18,805 nt of DNA from Bacteroidales bacterium UBA1176 (lineage in GTDB: Bacteria; Bacteroidota; Bacteroidia; Bacteroidales; WCHB1-69): positions 1 through 18,805 of the forward strand of contig DBYW01000021.1 of NCBI GenBank assembly GCA_002311645.1, given 5' to 3'. The notes below the pieces were generated by a model. The model was given only the letters and a program-made list of their open reading frames with translations. It was not told the DNA's origin and made no database searches. Position numbers and translations under genes: made by a program. The stretch's first letter is position 1. Each line of letters begins with the position of its first letter. Below are positions 1 through 7,585 of the stretch, in pieces.

Positions 1-33
1 TTTGCGGCTGGAATTATCTTTTTGAAATAACAA

Positions 34-612
34 ATGAACCGCATCAAATTATTCCTCAGCAGCGTGCAGGTGATGTTGTTCAAAGACCGCTTGGAAGTTT
101 GGAACCCAGGCAAACTTCCACAAGGAATGACTATCGCGAAATTGAACAAGGAGCACACTTCCAATCCGGTCAATCCCGTTCTTGCTCATCCCGTTTATCT
201 TTCCGGCTATATAGAACAAATGGGAACGGGCACCACCGATATAATCGACCATTGTTTGGACTATGGACTCCGTAAACCGGAATTCCACCAAGATGATGAT
301 TTTCGGGTTGTTCTTTGGCGACCAGAAGTACAAGAAAGAGTACAAGAAGAAGGTGAAGTAAGAGGTGAAGTAGATGGTAAGATAAAAAAAGTGGTTTTAG
401 CGGTTCGTGGGAATACGATTTCTGCTAATGAAATAATGGTATCTCTTCAATTAAAAGGAGAGGATAATTTCCGCAAACGTTATCTTGTTCCATCTATGGA
501 AAACGGGTATGTTCAAATGCTCTATCCTGATGCTCCGAAACGCCCAGACCAAGCCTATTACCTTACTGAGAAAGGATTGGCACTGTATGCTGAATTTTCT
601 AAAGAGAACTGA
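34..612 (+). pseudogene. 5'-truncated AlbA/HATPase-type transcriptional regulator
   Basis: The protein matches only the C-terminal part of the large Bacteroidota proteins that join an N-terminal AlbA-type DNA-binding domain to a HATPase_c_4 region and a winged helix; full-length members are several hundred residues. The family signature begins abruptly at SVQVMLFKDRLEVWNPG (about residues 10-26) and continues with NPVLAHPVYLSGYIEQMGTG (about 47-66). A winged-helix tail follows (about 115-190, ending PDQAYYLTEKG). The expected upstream DNA-binding domain and the conserved H-x-DY segment just before SVQV are missing, and an in-frame stop lies at 28-30. The ATG at 34 is therefore the first available start after a break, not a family start. 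I infer a deletion or recombination junction near position 57, leaving a remnant that is probably not functional. A short regulator reusing the winged helix cannot be excluded. Confidence 0.7.
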
Positions 613-637
613 TTATTGTGATTGGTTCAGTTCTTTT
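605..637 (+). terminator. Weak intrinsic terminator after the truncated regulator
   Basis: Arms AGAACTGA (605-612) and TCAGTTCT (627-634) form an 8-bp stem with a 14-nt loop, followed by a short T run to 637. The left arm includes the stop codon of the truncated regulator. The stem is AT-rich and the loop long, so termination would be weak. Confidence 0.4.
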
Positions 638-902
638 ATTCTGCCATCAGCAATCTCCGCTCCATGTTGAAGTTCCTTGTGAAGAACGATATGCTGGAAG
701 CGATGATGCCGCGCGTGGTGCAGATAATGGCGTGGTGCTGGCCTTGCGGATACGGCTTCCACGACGAAATCGGAGATTCCTTCTGCGAACTTGTCCCGCC
801 ACAATACCACAGCAAGGCGGACGAGGCAGATGCGTTGGGCGAAGCACAATACTATGCCATACACCCATACCTCAAACATTGATAGATGTGTACGGAACCC
901 CC
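638..902. other. Stretch with no recognisable gene
   Basis: Several overlapping short open frames exist on both strands (for example plus 622-882 and minus 939-613). None starts with a plausible promoter or resembles a family I know. The plus frame at 622-882 would give an 86-residue product containing a WCWPCGYGFHDE segment, which I cannot place. The GC-rich composition keeps several frames open at once, which argues that they arise by chance. It may be decayed coding sequence linked to the broken gene upstream. Confidence 0.5.
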
Positions 903-978
903 GTAGAGATGTTTCATGAAACGTCTCTACAATCCCCAAACCGGACGTGACCTAAATTCAATCACGCCCGGGTTTTGC
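903..978. repeat. Compound palindromic repeat, copy 1
   Basis: A 28-bp near-perfect palindrome (903-930; left arm GTAGAGATGTTTCA, right arm TGAAACGTCTCTAC, one T-G mismatch) is followed by AATCCCCAAA. Then comes a second hairpin: CCGGACGTGA (941-950), an 11-nt loop, TCACGCCCGG (962-971) with one mismatch, and GTTTTGCC. The same order of elements recurs at 2265 and more loosely at 9199. Dispersed GTAGAGACG palindromes are of the REP-like kind found in many bacterial genomes. Here the copy sits between a plus-strand gene end and a minus-strand gene end, so it could also serve as a terminator. Confidence 0.75.
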
Positions 979-1010
979 CTCGCTAAGCCAAAATGCCTTA
1001 TGTTTCGCTC

Positions 1011-2162
1011 CTATAGTAGCTCTTTCACATCAGGATCCTTTGAAATCAGAAATTCCGCAATATTGTCTGGGGTGACCACCAGAAAATCTGCTTCGGGATA
1101 GGCGTTTGCAAATGTTTTGGTCAGTTTGGCCTTGGACTTCGGGTTCCATTTGATTTCAAAAGCGTGGAGTCTTCCGTCGCTCTCTTCCAAATAGTCTATC
1201 TCCTGCTGCTGTTTGGTGCGCCAGAAAAACCGGTTCACCCATCTCCTGCCATATTCATTGCTCTTCATCCGCTCGGCTATAACAAAGTTCTCCCATAACG
1301 CCCCTATGTCTTGCCGGATTTCCGGCGCGGTGAAGTCCGCAATCAATGAATTACGGATTCCATTGTCGTAGAAATAGATCTTTCGGCTTGACTTGAGCTC
1401 GTGGCGAAGATTACGGGCGTATGAAGGCAACCTGAAAATGATGTAGCACTGCTCTAATAGAACGATGTAACGTTCCACTGTTTTGGCATCCATCGAGCAC
1501 ATCTGAGCCAACTCGTTGAAGGAAACCTGCGATCCCACTTGGTAGGCTAATGCGCGCAGAAGTGTCTGCAACTTGTCCGGATGCTTGATGTTCTCCCAAG
1601 CCAAAATGTCTTTATATAAGTATGCGTCTGTCAATAGTTTAAGTATTTCTTTTTCGTTCCCGTCATTCATCACCACTTCCGGATAATAACCGTAAACAAC
1701 GCGTTTGGGGAGCATCCTCATTTCCTTGAGTTTGCCGTGATGCATCACCATCTCCCCAAGCGACAAAGGAAACATCTGGAACTCCCATTTGCGCCCGGTA
1801 AGCGGCTCGTTCACTTGATTGGCCAGATCGAACGAGGAACTGCCGGTGGCAACCACCTGTATATCGCTTCCTGAATCGGCTAATAATTTCAGCCGCAGAC
1901 CTATGTCTTGAATACGTTGTGCTTCGTCCAATACAACTATGCGATGGCCCTCAAATTCAGACAACAGTCTGTCTGCAGAGCCATTATTGAAGAGGTTCTG
2001 CGTCTGTAGTTCATCACCATTCAACCAGAGACAGTCGTTTCTGCCTTGCACAATTTGTCGCAGCAACGTGGTCTTCCCCACCTGACGGGCACCTGTCAGA
2101 ATGATGATTTTTTCTTTGAACAACTTGTCGTTCAGTGTTTTATATAAAAATCGATTTATCAT
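1011..2162 (-). CDS. AAA ATPase, AAA_14/DUF4143 family
   Basis: A 383-residue protein, the usual length of this family. The N-terminal AAA_14 ATPase domain has Walker A GARQVGKT at 24-31, Walker B VVLDEAQ at 76-82 and a sensor-like ATGSSS at 105-110. The C-terminal DUF4143 region has a PD-(D/E)xK-like signature: D323 in EIDYLEE and E336-I-K338. The family is widespread in Bacteroidota and archaea, usually as isolated accessory genes, and its role is not established. I chose the ATG at 2162 because MINRF matches the family start and lies just downstream of a TATTTTTG promoter element (2192-2185). The frame stays open upstream to 2303, but that part crosses the promoter and a repeat. The gene lies between two copies of a palindromic repeat and has a large palindrome over its promoter. 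It may work on its own, since no partner gene is attached. Confidence 0.9.
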   Translation of the reverse strand: MINRFLYKTLNDKLFKEKIIILTGARQVGKTTLLRQIVQGRNDCLWLNGDELQTQNLFNNGSADRLLSEFEGHRIVVLDEAQRIQDIGLRLKLLADSGSDIQVVATGSSSFDLANQVNEPLTGRKWEFQMFPLSLGEMVMHHGKLKEMRMLPKRVVYGYYPEVVMNDGNEKEILKLLTDAYLYKDILAWENIKHPDKLQTLLRALAYQVGSQVSFNELAQMCSMDAKTVERYIVLLEQCYIIFRLPSYARNLRHELKSSRKIYFYDNGIRNSLIADFTAPEIRQDIGALWENFVIAERMKSNEYGRRWVNRFFWRTKQQQEIDYLEESDGRLHAFEIKWNPKSKAKLTKTFANAYPEADFLVVTPDNIAEFLISKDPDVKELL

Positions 2163-2184
2163 AACTCGCTGATGTTTAACAATG

Positions 2185-2192
2185 CAAAAATA
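2185..2192 (-). promoter_or_regulatory. -7 promoter element of the first DUF4143 ATPase
   Basis: Read on the minus strand this is TATTTTTG, an exact match to the Bacteroidota TAnnTTTG element, 22 nt upstream of the ATG. No clear TTG -33 element is visible; its expected place lies inside the palindrome at 2203-2244. Confidence 0.65.
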
Positions 2193-2202
2193 TAACTTTT
2201 TT

Positions 2203-2244
2203 GAATCTATTCCGTAAAAGTTATAACTTTTGCGGAATAGATTC
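2203..2244. promoter_or_regulatory. 42-bp palindrome over the ATPase promoter (putative operator)
   Basis: Left arm GAATCTATTCCGTAAAAGTT (2203-2222) and right arm AACTTTTGCGGAATAGATTC (2225-2244) are inverted with a single mismatch around a central AT. The palindrome occupies the -33 region of the minus-strand ATPase gene, where a dimeric repressor would block transcription. A further TATAACTTTT stretch (2191-2200) repeats part of an arm next to the -7 element. Operator function is inferred from position and symmetry only. Confidence 0.6.
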
Positions 2245-2264
2245 AGTGTTGTCAAATTTCCCGC

Positions 2265-2341
2265 GTAGAGTCGTTTCATGAAACGTCTCCACAATTTCCT
2301 CAAACCGAGCGCTGACCCATCGCGGTCGGCGCCCGTTTTTT
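2265..2341. repeat. Compound palindromic repeat, copy 2
   Basis: A 28-bp palindrome (2265-2292; left half GTAGAGTCGTTTCA, right half TGAAACGTCTCCAC, two mismatches) is followed by AATTTCCTCAAACC. Then comes a hairpin, GCGCTGACC (2309-2317), 6-nt loop, GGTCGGCGC (2324-2332), then CCG and six Ts. Layout and orientation match copy 1 at 903, so the ATPase gene sits between two direct copies. The second hairpin plus T run looks like an intrinsic terminator on the plus strand, but no plus-strand gene ends nearby. Confidence 0.75.
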
Positions 2342-2466
2342 CATATTGGATTATTTTGTGATTTTGCGGGATTGAAAAGATAAAAGGTATGAAAATATAT
2401 TACCTGCTTTAAGACACCTTGCTTTGAAGTCTTTTTTTTTCAATCGTATTTTTATCGTTTACAATC
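2342..2466. other. AT-rich intergenic stretch upstream of the symporter promoter
   Basis: No gene is visible. GATTGAAAA (2370-2378) and TTTTCAATC (2437-2445) are inverted repeats separated by 58 nt. Within them lie AAGGTA/TACCT and AAGAC/GTCTT pairs, so the strand could fold. The stretch lies upstream of the symporter promoter, so it is unlikely to be a leader RNA of that gene. Confidence 0.4.
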
Positions 2467-2495
2467 TTGTGAGCTTACGAAAAAATGTATCTTTG
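2467..2495 (+). promoter_or_regulatory. Bacteroidota promoter of the AGCS symporter
   Basis: TTG (2467-2469) and TATCTTTG (2488-2495) have an 18-nt spacing, matching the -33/-7 pattern of the Bacteroidota primary sigma factor. Transcription would start shortly before the ATG at 2517, giving a very short leader. Confidence 0.75.
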
Positions 2496-2516
2496 CGGCT
2501 GCAAATGTAAGGGTCG

Positions 2517-4091
2517 ATGGTTTTATTGGATACTTTGCATATTACAACTGTTATCAACACGGTGTACAGTTGGGTATGGAGTCCGGCACTGGTGGGTCTG
2601 TGCCTGCTGGCGGGACTCTATTTCTCGCTTCGGACACGCTTTGTGCAGGTGCGTCGCTTTGGTGAGATGGTGCGTCTGCTTTTCGGGAGCGTGGGGAAGG
2701 ACAAGAAAAAATCAGGCATATCCTCGTTCCAGGCTTTCGCCATGGCTCTCTCAGGCCGCGTGGGTACGGGCAATATCGTGGGGGTGGCCACTGCCATTGG
2801 GTTCGGCGGGCCGGGTGCCATCGTCTGGATGTGGATCATTGCCTTCGTCGGTGCGGGGAGCGCCTTCGTTGAAGCAACATTAGCGCAGATTTACAAGGAG
2901 GACCATAACGGGCAGTTCCGTGGCGGTCCGGCATATTATATCGAGAAGGGTCTCCACAGCCCTTTCTTTGGCATGGTCTTCGCTGTGCTGGCGGCAGTGG
3001 CCTGCGGTGTTTTCCTGCCCCCGGTACAATGCAACGGCATCGCGCTCGCCTGCTCGCGCTCCTTCGGCGTGGAGACATGGATCATTGGAGTTGTCGTGGC
3101 AACCCTTATCGCATTAGTCATCATCGGCGGTGTGAAGCGTATCGCCAATGTGGCACAGATTGTGGCTCCCTTCATGGCGATCATCTATATCATCCTTTCC
3201 CTCGTGGTACTTGCGGCGCATTACAGCATAGTGCCCGAGGTCTTCATGCAGATGCTGCGTGGGGCTGTGGGGGTCAACGAGGTGGGTGGAGCCCTGTTGG
3301 GCAGTACCATCGCCTGGGGTGTGAAGCGCGGCATTTACAGCAACGAGGCGGGACAGGGCACAGGCGCCATTGTGGCGGCAGCTGCCAAAGTGAATCACCC
3401 TGTCAAGCAGGGTTTGGTGCAGGCCTTCTCGGTCTATATCGACACCCTGCTGGTCTGCACGGCAACAGCCGTGATGATACTGGCCTGTCGCACATATAAT
3501 GTCATTGAGAGTGTCACCCCCGTGGCGGGTGGAGAGGCTGTTGTCACCTATTTGCAGCAGAACCCCAACGCCCCGGTGGGCGAGCCGGGAGTGTTTTACA
3601 CTACGGGTGCTCTCGGTACTGTGATAGGGCCGCGTGCGGGCGACATGGTTATCTCTATCGCCCTCTTTTTCTTCGCCTTCACCACCATCATGGCTTACTA
3701 TTACTATGCCGAAACCAACCTCGTTTACATTTTCAACCGCTGGCGCCGTCGCATCTACAAAAAGCACCCGGAGCGGCTCGAGGAGCTGGAACGCGCCGAC
3801 AGGACCTTCGGTGACGACCGGGGAGAAAAAATCATTGTCTGGATATTGCGGGTGAGTACCATCGGTGCCATCTTTGTCGGGTCCCTGACGGGCAGCGGCA
3901 TTGTCTGGACTATAGGCGACATTGGAGTGGGCGCAATGGCTTGGATTAACATTGTCGCCATATTATTGCTCTCCCCCAAGGCGTTACGTGCCCTCCGCGA
4001 TTATGAGCAAGCCAGAAAAAATGGCGAAGAACCGCACTTTGATCCGAAAAAATTAGATATTGAAGGGTCGGAGTTTTGGGAAACATTATAA
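2517..4091 (+). CDS. Sodium:alanine/glycine symporter, AGCS family
   Basis: A 524-residue inner-membrane protein with the alternating hydrophobic segments expected of the AGCS (alanine or glycine:cation symporter) family, which takes up small neutral amino acids with Na+. Family signatures are GRVGTGNIVGVATAIGFGGP (about residues 80-99) followed by GAIVWMW, KRGIYSNEAGQGTGA in the middle, and a positively charged loop (RWRRRIYKKHPERLEELER) before the last membrane segments. Length is within the family's range. The start at 2517 lies about 20 nt after the -7 element; an ATG at 2503 is followed at once by a stop. The gene is a single transcription unit. The substrate (alanine, glycine or another small amino acid) cannot be read from the sequence. 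Confidence 0.93.
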   Translation: MVLLDTLHITTVINTVYSWVWSPALVGLCLLAGLYFSLRTRFVQVRRFGEMVRLLFGSVGKDKKKSGISSFQAFAMALSGRVGTGNIVGVATAIGFGGPGAIVWMWIIAFVGAGSAFVEATLAQIYKEDHNGQFRGGPAYYIEKGLHSPFFGMVFAVLAAVACGVFLPPVQCNGIALACSRSFGVETWIIGVVVATLIALVIIGGVKRIANVAQIVAPFMAIIYIILSLVVLAAHYSIVPEVFMQMLRGAVGVNEVGGALLGSTIAWGVKRGIYSNEAGQGTGAIVAAAAKVNHPVKQGLVQAFSVYIDTLLVCTATAVMILACRTYNVIESVTPVAGGEAVVTYLQQNPNAPVGEPGVFYTTGALGTVIGPRAGDMVISIALFFFAFTTIMAYYYYAETNLVYIFNRWRRRIYKKHPERLEELERADRTFGDDRGEKIIVWILRVSTIGAIFVGSLTGSGIVWTIGDIGVGAMAWINIVAILLLSPKALRALRDYEQARKNGEEPHFDPKKLDIEGSEFWETL

Positions 4092-4130
4092 CTGATTCGT
4101 TACATCAACAACAGAAATGCTGATATTGCT

Positions 4131-4152
4131 GGCCGTCATTCCGGCCTGTTTT
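4131..4152 (+). terminator. Possible terminator after the symporter
   Basis: GGCCG (4131-4135), a 6-nt loop and CGGCC (4142-4146) form a short GC stem followed by TGTTTT, 40 nt after the symporter stop. The stem is only 5 bp, so confidence is low. Confidence 0.35.
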
Positions 4153-4253
4153 GGCTTGGCGCTGCTCAACGGGGACTTTCGTTCCGATTTGTAACATATT
4201 CCAGTTTGTTTGGATTTGAGTCGCAAACAAACATAAAATTCACGATTGTTGTG

Positions 4254-4261
4254 TATCTTTG
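4254..4261 (+). promoter_or_regulatory. -7 promoter element of the hexapeptide acyltransferase
   Basis: TATCTTTG matches TAnnTTTG and lies 20 nt before the ATG at 4282. It rules out the upstream TTG at 4246 as the translation start, because that codon would be upstream of the transcript. Confidence 0.65.
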
Positions 4262-4281
4262 CCGCCGAAAAACTTTTTGAT

Positions 4282-4950
4282 ATGACTGTTTCTGATTTTT
4301 GGAATGTCCTTTTGTCAATCCCGAAAACCTTGCGTTTCAACCTGCACTATTTCCCGCTGAAAACTGCTGTAAAACTGCCTGTTTTTGTGTCACACCGCAC
4401 TTTTTTGCGCGAAATGCACGGCAGAGTCATTCTTCCCCAGAACACCAAAACAGCCATGGTCAAGATCGGGTTCGGCGATGTGGGCCATTACGATCGCAAG
4501 CGTTCGCGCTCAATCTGGCAGGTGAGCGGAAATGTTTCCTTCGGTGGCAAGGCCAGTATCGGACACGGATCCAAGCTCTCCGTGCGTGGCGACCTTTCTT
4601 TCGGTTCTGATTTCAACATGACCGCCGAAAGCACCATCGTCTGCGCCCAGGAAATCACTTTCGGTGATGATTGCTTGTTGAGTTGGGATGTTCTCGTGAT
4701 GGACACAGATGAACATCCTTTATACAATTTCTCGGGGGAGCGCATCAACTCCGACCGACCCATTGTGCTGGGCAACCATGTTTGGGTGGGATGCAAGTGC
4801 ATGTTGCTGAAAGGTGCCGGGGTGCCCGACAATTCTGTTGTAGCAGCCGGCTCCGTGATAAAATCCTCTTTTGAAGGCGAAAACTTGGTGATTGGCGGCA
4901 ATCCACCATCTGTCCTGAAACGCGAAGTCCGTTGGGAGCATTGTGAGTGA
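4282..4950 (+). CDS. Hexapeptide-repeat (LbH) acyltransferase
   Basis: A 222-residue protein with a left-handed beta-helix built from imperfect hexapeptide repeats (VSFGGKASIGHGSKLSVRG, then FGDDCLLSWDVLVMD). It ends in the classic acetyltransferase closing segment VWVGCKCMLLKGAGVPDNSV and GNPPSVLKR. Such enzymes move an acetyl or other acyl group from CoA to a sugar or similar acceptor, often during capsule, O-antigen or polysaccharide synthesis. The D-T-D-E-H segment (about residue 140) occupies the place of the catalytic histidine region in this superfamily. An N-terminal stretch of about 60 residues precedes the helix and is not obviously a known domain. No sugar-biosynthesis genes adjoin it, so the acceptor is unknown. 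The ATG at 4282 was chosen from promoter placement. The gene is convergent with the CDF gene, with 7 bp between stops. Confidence 0.85.
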   Translation: MTVSDFWNVLLSIPKTLRFNLHYFPLKTAVKLPVFVSHRTFLREMHGRVILPQNTKTAMVKIGFGDVGHYDRKRSRSIWQVSGNVSFGGKASIGHGSKLSVRGDLSFGSDFNMTAESTIVCAQEITFGDDCLLSWDVLVMDTDEHPLYNFSGERINSDRPIVLGNHVWVGCKCMLLKGAGVPDNSVVAAGSVIKSSFEGENLVIGGNPPSVLKREVRWEHCE

Positions 4951-4957
4951 GTTAACC

Positions 4958-5851
4958 CTAACGTTTCTCTTTTATCGGTTCGGTGTGAAGCGTCACGTGC
5001 GTGTCCGCGCCGAAACGCTCCTTGAGTTTCCGTTCAATGTCAGTGGTGCGCGCGTGCACCGTTTGCAACGACTGGTTTCCGTCCATACGGATGTGTGCCT
5101 CGATGGCGATGCGGTTGCCGATGCGCCGCGTGCGCAGGTTGTGCGGGTCCGTCACGTCCGGAAAGGAGGTGATGATGGTCTCAATCTCGCGTTCGGTTTC
5201 CTCAGGCAGCGAACACTCCGTGAGCTCGTTCACGCTGCCCTTGAGCAGGTCCACGGCCACCTTGACCAGCATTGCGCCCACCACGATGGAGGCTAACGGG
5301 TCGAGTATGGTCCAACGGTCGCCGAGCAGGATGGCGCCGCCGATGCCGATGGCCGCCCCCACCGACGAGAGCGCGTCGCTGCGATGATGCCAGGCGTTGG
5401 CAATGACCGCTTGCGAATCAAGAGATTTTCCCTTGCGTATGGTGTATTGGTAAATGCCCTCCTTCACGAGGATGGAGATCAATGCCGCCCACAAGGCCAG
5501 CTTGCCCGGGGCCTCCAACTGGGCTCCTTTGAGCCAGTCGGCCAGCTTCACGGCCCCCGAGACGATGATGCCCGTGGCGGCGGCTACCAGCGCCAGCCCG
5601 ACAAAGAAGGTGGCCAGCGTCTCGAACTTGCCGTGGCCGTAGTCGTGCGACTTGTCCTGCGGCTTCGAGCTGATGTTGACGAATACCAGCACCAGCAGGT
5701 CGGTGATAAAATCGGACATCGAATGCACGGCGTCTGCCAGCATTGCCGCGCTGTTGCCGAGCACCCCGGCGATGAATTTGAAGGTCATCAGGGCAACATT
5801 GCCCGCCGACCCCACCAACGTTACCTTGTATATCTCCTTTTCCCGTGACAT
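4958..5851 (-). CDS. Cation diffusion facilitator metal exporter
   Basis: A 297-residue CDF-family inner-membrane transporter, which exports divalent metals such as Zn2+ in exchange for protons. Transport-site motifs are H43-SMS-D47 in the second membrane helix and H155-HRS-D159 in the fifth. HDYGHGKFE (69-77) is the conserved loop after helix 2. The C-terminal cytoplasmic domain (about residues 205-297; PDVTDPHNLRTRRIG) has the ferredoxin-like fold expected for dimerisation and metal sensing. The HxxxD/HxxxD pairing is usual for zinc-type members, so zinc is the most likely substrate, by inference. The start lies 25 nt after the stop of the thiol peroxidase gene, so the two are probably co-transcribed. 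Confidence 0.92.
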   Translation of the reverse strand: MSREKEIYKVTLVGSAGNVALMTFKFIAGVLGNSAAMLADAVHSMSDFITDLLVLVFVNISSKPQDKSHDYGHGKFETLATFFVGLALVAAATGIIVSGAVKLADWLKGAQLEAPGKLALWAALISILVKEGIYQYTIRKGKSLDSQAVIANAWHHRSDALSSVGAAIGIGGAILLGDRWTILDPLASIVVGAMLVKVAVDLLKGSVNELTECSLPEETEREIETIITSFPDVTDPHNLRTRRIGNRIAIEAHIRMDGNQSLQTVHARTTDIERKLKERFGADTHVTLHTEPIKEKR

Positions 5852-5876
5852 TACTTTTTTTATTGTACTGTCCTGC

Positions 5877-6323
5877 CTATTTCAAAATCTGTTCCGTGTG
5901 CGCTTTCGTGTTCACCTTTCCGATGGCATCCACGATAACCCCTTGTTCGTCAATGACGTAGGTCGTTCTCAGCGTGCCTTCGGTCACCTTGCCGTACATC
6001 TTCTTCTCGCCCCACGCCTCGTAGGCCTTGAGGATGGTGAGGTCGGTGTCGGCGATGAGGTGGAAGGGCAGCTCATATTTGGCGATGAACCGCTGGTGCG
6101 AGGCGGCGGAGTCGCGGCTTACGCCCAAGACCTCGTAGCCCAATGCGAGGAAGCGCTGGTAGTTGTCGCGCAGGTCGCAGGCCTCGGCGGTACAGCCGGG
6201 CGTACTGTCCTTGGGGTAGAAGTATAGCACGAGTTTCTTCCCGGCGAAGTCGCTCAGTTTCACGGTGTTCCCGTTTTCGTCAACGCCCTCGAAATACGGG
6301 GCTTTCGTTCCGATTTGCAGCAT
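5877..6323 (-). CDS. bcp: Thioredoxin-dependent thiol peroxidase (BCP/PrxQ)
   Basis: A 148-residue cytoplasmic peroxiredoxin that reduces hydrogen and organic peroxides with thioredoxin. FYPKDSTPGCTAEACDLRD carries the peroxidatic Cys44 and a resolving Cys49 in the C-x4-C spacing of bacterioferritin comigratory proteins, with the conserved T41-P-G-C. Length is normal for the family. The ATG at 6323 was chosen because MLQIGTKAPYF matches the family start and a TACCTTTG promoter element lies just upstream. The frame stays open to 6392, but that would place the promoter inside the gene. It is the first gene of a two-gene unit with the CDF exporter. Confidence 0.93.
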   Translation of the reverse strand: MLQIGTKAPYFEGVDENGNTVKLSDFAGKKLVLYFYPKDSTPGCTAEACDLRDNYQRFLALGYEVLGVSRDSAASHQRFIAKYELPFHLIADTDLTILKAYEAWGEKKMYGKVTEGTLRTTYVIDEQGVIVDAIGKVNTKAHTEQILK

Positions 6324-6347
6324 AGTTTTGGTGTTTTTTTGAAATGG

Positions 6348-6355
6348 CAAAGGTA
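6348..6355 (-). promoter_or_regulatory. -7 promoter element of the bcp-CDF unit
   Basis: Read on the minus strand this is TACCTTTG, matching TAnnTTTG, 24 nt before the bcp ATG. No clear -33 TTG is visible at the expected distance. Confidence 0.6.
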
Positions 6356-6388
6356 CAATTTTATTTCGGATGTTGTTTTGCGCGGATA

Positions 6389-7573
6389 TCAAAACAGTTT
6401 CCGCAAATCCATTGCCAGAAATTCCTCTACGGGAAGACCGCCTTCGCCAATAACAAGGACTTCCTTCGGTTGAAACATCGTCTTGAATTTCTGTAGTCCG
6501 GTGTTGCTCTTCTCCGCGTTGCTTTTCACTTCAAGCGCAACTGTGGTTCCTTTTTTCTTAAGGACGAAATCAACCTCATTGTTGCGTTCCCGCCAATAAT
6601 AAACCTCAAAGCGATGGGCAAAGCCTTGACTGACAATATAGGCTCCGACCCCTGATTCGAAAATGTGACCCCACGCCTTGCGGTCAAGAAGAGCATGCTC
6701 AAAAGTGAACGGACTGAGCACCGTTTTCAGGGCGTTGTTGTAAACCTGGAATTTCGGAATGCTGGCCTTTCTGCGTGCGGCATCCATGCTGAACTTCTGA
6801 AGCCCGCAGAGCAAACCGCTTTCATTTAGGAGGTTGATGTATCCGGCCAACGTGGTGGTGTTGCCGGCATCTTGCAGGGAACCCAACATTTTGTTCAGGG
6901 AGAGTATTTGTCCCGAATAGGCCGCACCTAACTCAAACGTCTGTCGTAGCAGTGCCGGTTTGCTGATGGGAGTGTCCATCAGTATGTCTTTGTTGATGGT
7001 GGTATCAATGATAGAAGATTGGATGTACTGTTGGTAACGGTCCTCGTCATTTATCAGCGGTGCCGCGCCGGGATAGCTGCCGAAATAAAGGTATTGTTCA
7101 AGCGTGAAACCAAAACATTCTTTCATTTCGGGATAACTCCAATGTGTCATCCGGATTTCCTCAAAACGTCCTGCCAAAGACTCCGAAAGTCCTTTTTCCA
7201 GCAGTACCCGACTGCTGCCAAGGAGCAGCACCTTGATATCCGAATCGTGAAAACTGTCGTCGTCCCATTCTTTTTTCACCACTTCGCTCCAGTTAGAGAT
7301 TTTTTGTATCTCGTCAATCACTAACAATATAGTTTTCAGTTTCTTGGCAACCATCAGCCGTCTCGCAGTCGCCCAGCAATCGGAGATCCAAGCGCTGCTC
7401 GTTGCGGGCACATTGTCCGCAGAGTAGAACAAATACTCCCCTTCATAGTCTTGCAGCACTTGTTTCACCACTGTTGATTTTCCCACTTGTCGAGGACCCA
7501 TCAGCACTTGGATGAAGCGTCTCGGCTCTTTAAGTCTTGATTTAATAATCTGATATTCAATCTTTTTATACAT
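6389..7573 (-). CDS. AAA ATPase, AAA_14/DUF4143 family (second copy)
   Basis: A 394-residue protein of the same superfamily as the ATPase at 2162-1011, but clearly diverged from it. Walker A is GPRQVGKS (26-33), Walker B LLVIDEIQ (83-90), and LLLGSSR (117-122) follows. The DUF4143 domain carries D335 in NNEVDFV and E348-V-K350, the PD-(D/E)xK-like signature. YWRERNNEVDF and LEVKSNAEKS are typical of the family. Full length with no break. Its function in the cell is not established. The gene ends 65 bp upstream of bcp and is transcribed from its own TATTTTTG promoter, with a palindrome between that and the start codon. Confidence 0.92.
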   Translation of the reverse strand: MYKKIEYQIIKSRLKEPRRFIQVLMGPRQVGKSTVVKQVLQDYEGEYLFYSADNVPATSSAWISDCWATARRLMVAKKLKTILLVIDEIQKISNWSEVVKKEWDDDSFHDSDIKVLLLGSSRVLLEKGLSESLAGRFEEIRMTHWSYPEMKECFGFTLEQYLYFGSYPGAAPLINDEDRYQQYIQSSIIDTTINKDILMDTPISKPALLRQTFELGAAYSGQILSLNKMLGSLQDAGNTTTLAGYINLLNESGLLCGLQKFSMDAARRKASIPKFQVYNNALKTVLSPFTFEHALLDRKAWGHIFESGVGAYIVSQGFAHRFEVYYWRERNNEVDFVLKKKGTTVALEVKSNAEKSNTGLQKFKTMFQPKEVLVIGEGGLPVEEFLAMDLRKLF

Positions 7574-7585
7574 ATTGATACATTT

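Noticed and set aside
2163..2303. N-terminal extension of the first ATPase (47 extra codons)
   Set aside because: The extension crosses the promoter element, the 42-bp palindrome and part of the repeat, and does not match the family N-terminus.
3114..3767. Minus-strand open frame inside the symporter gene
   Set aside because: It is antisense to conserved AGCS motifs and is rich in histidine and glycine, as expected of a shadow frame.
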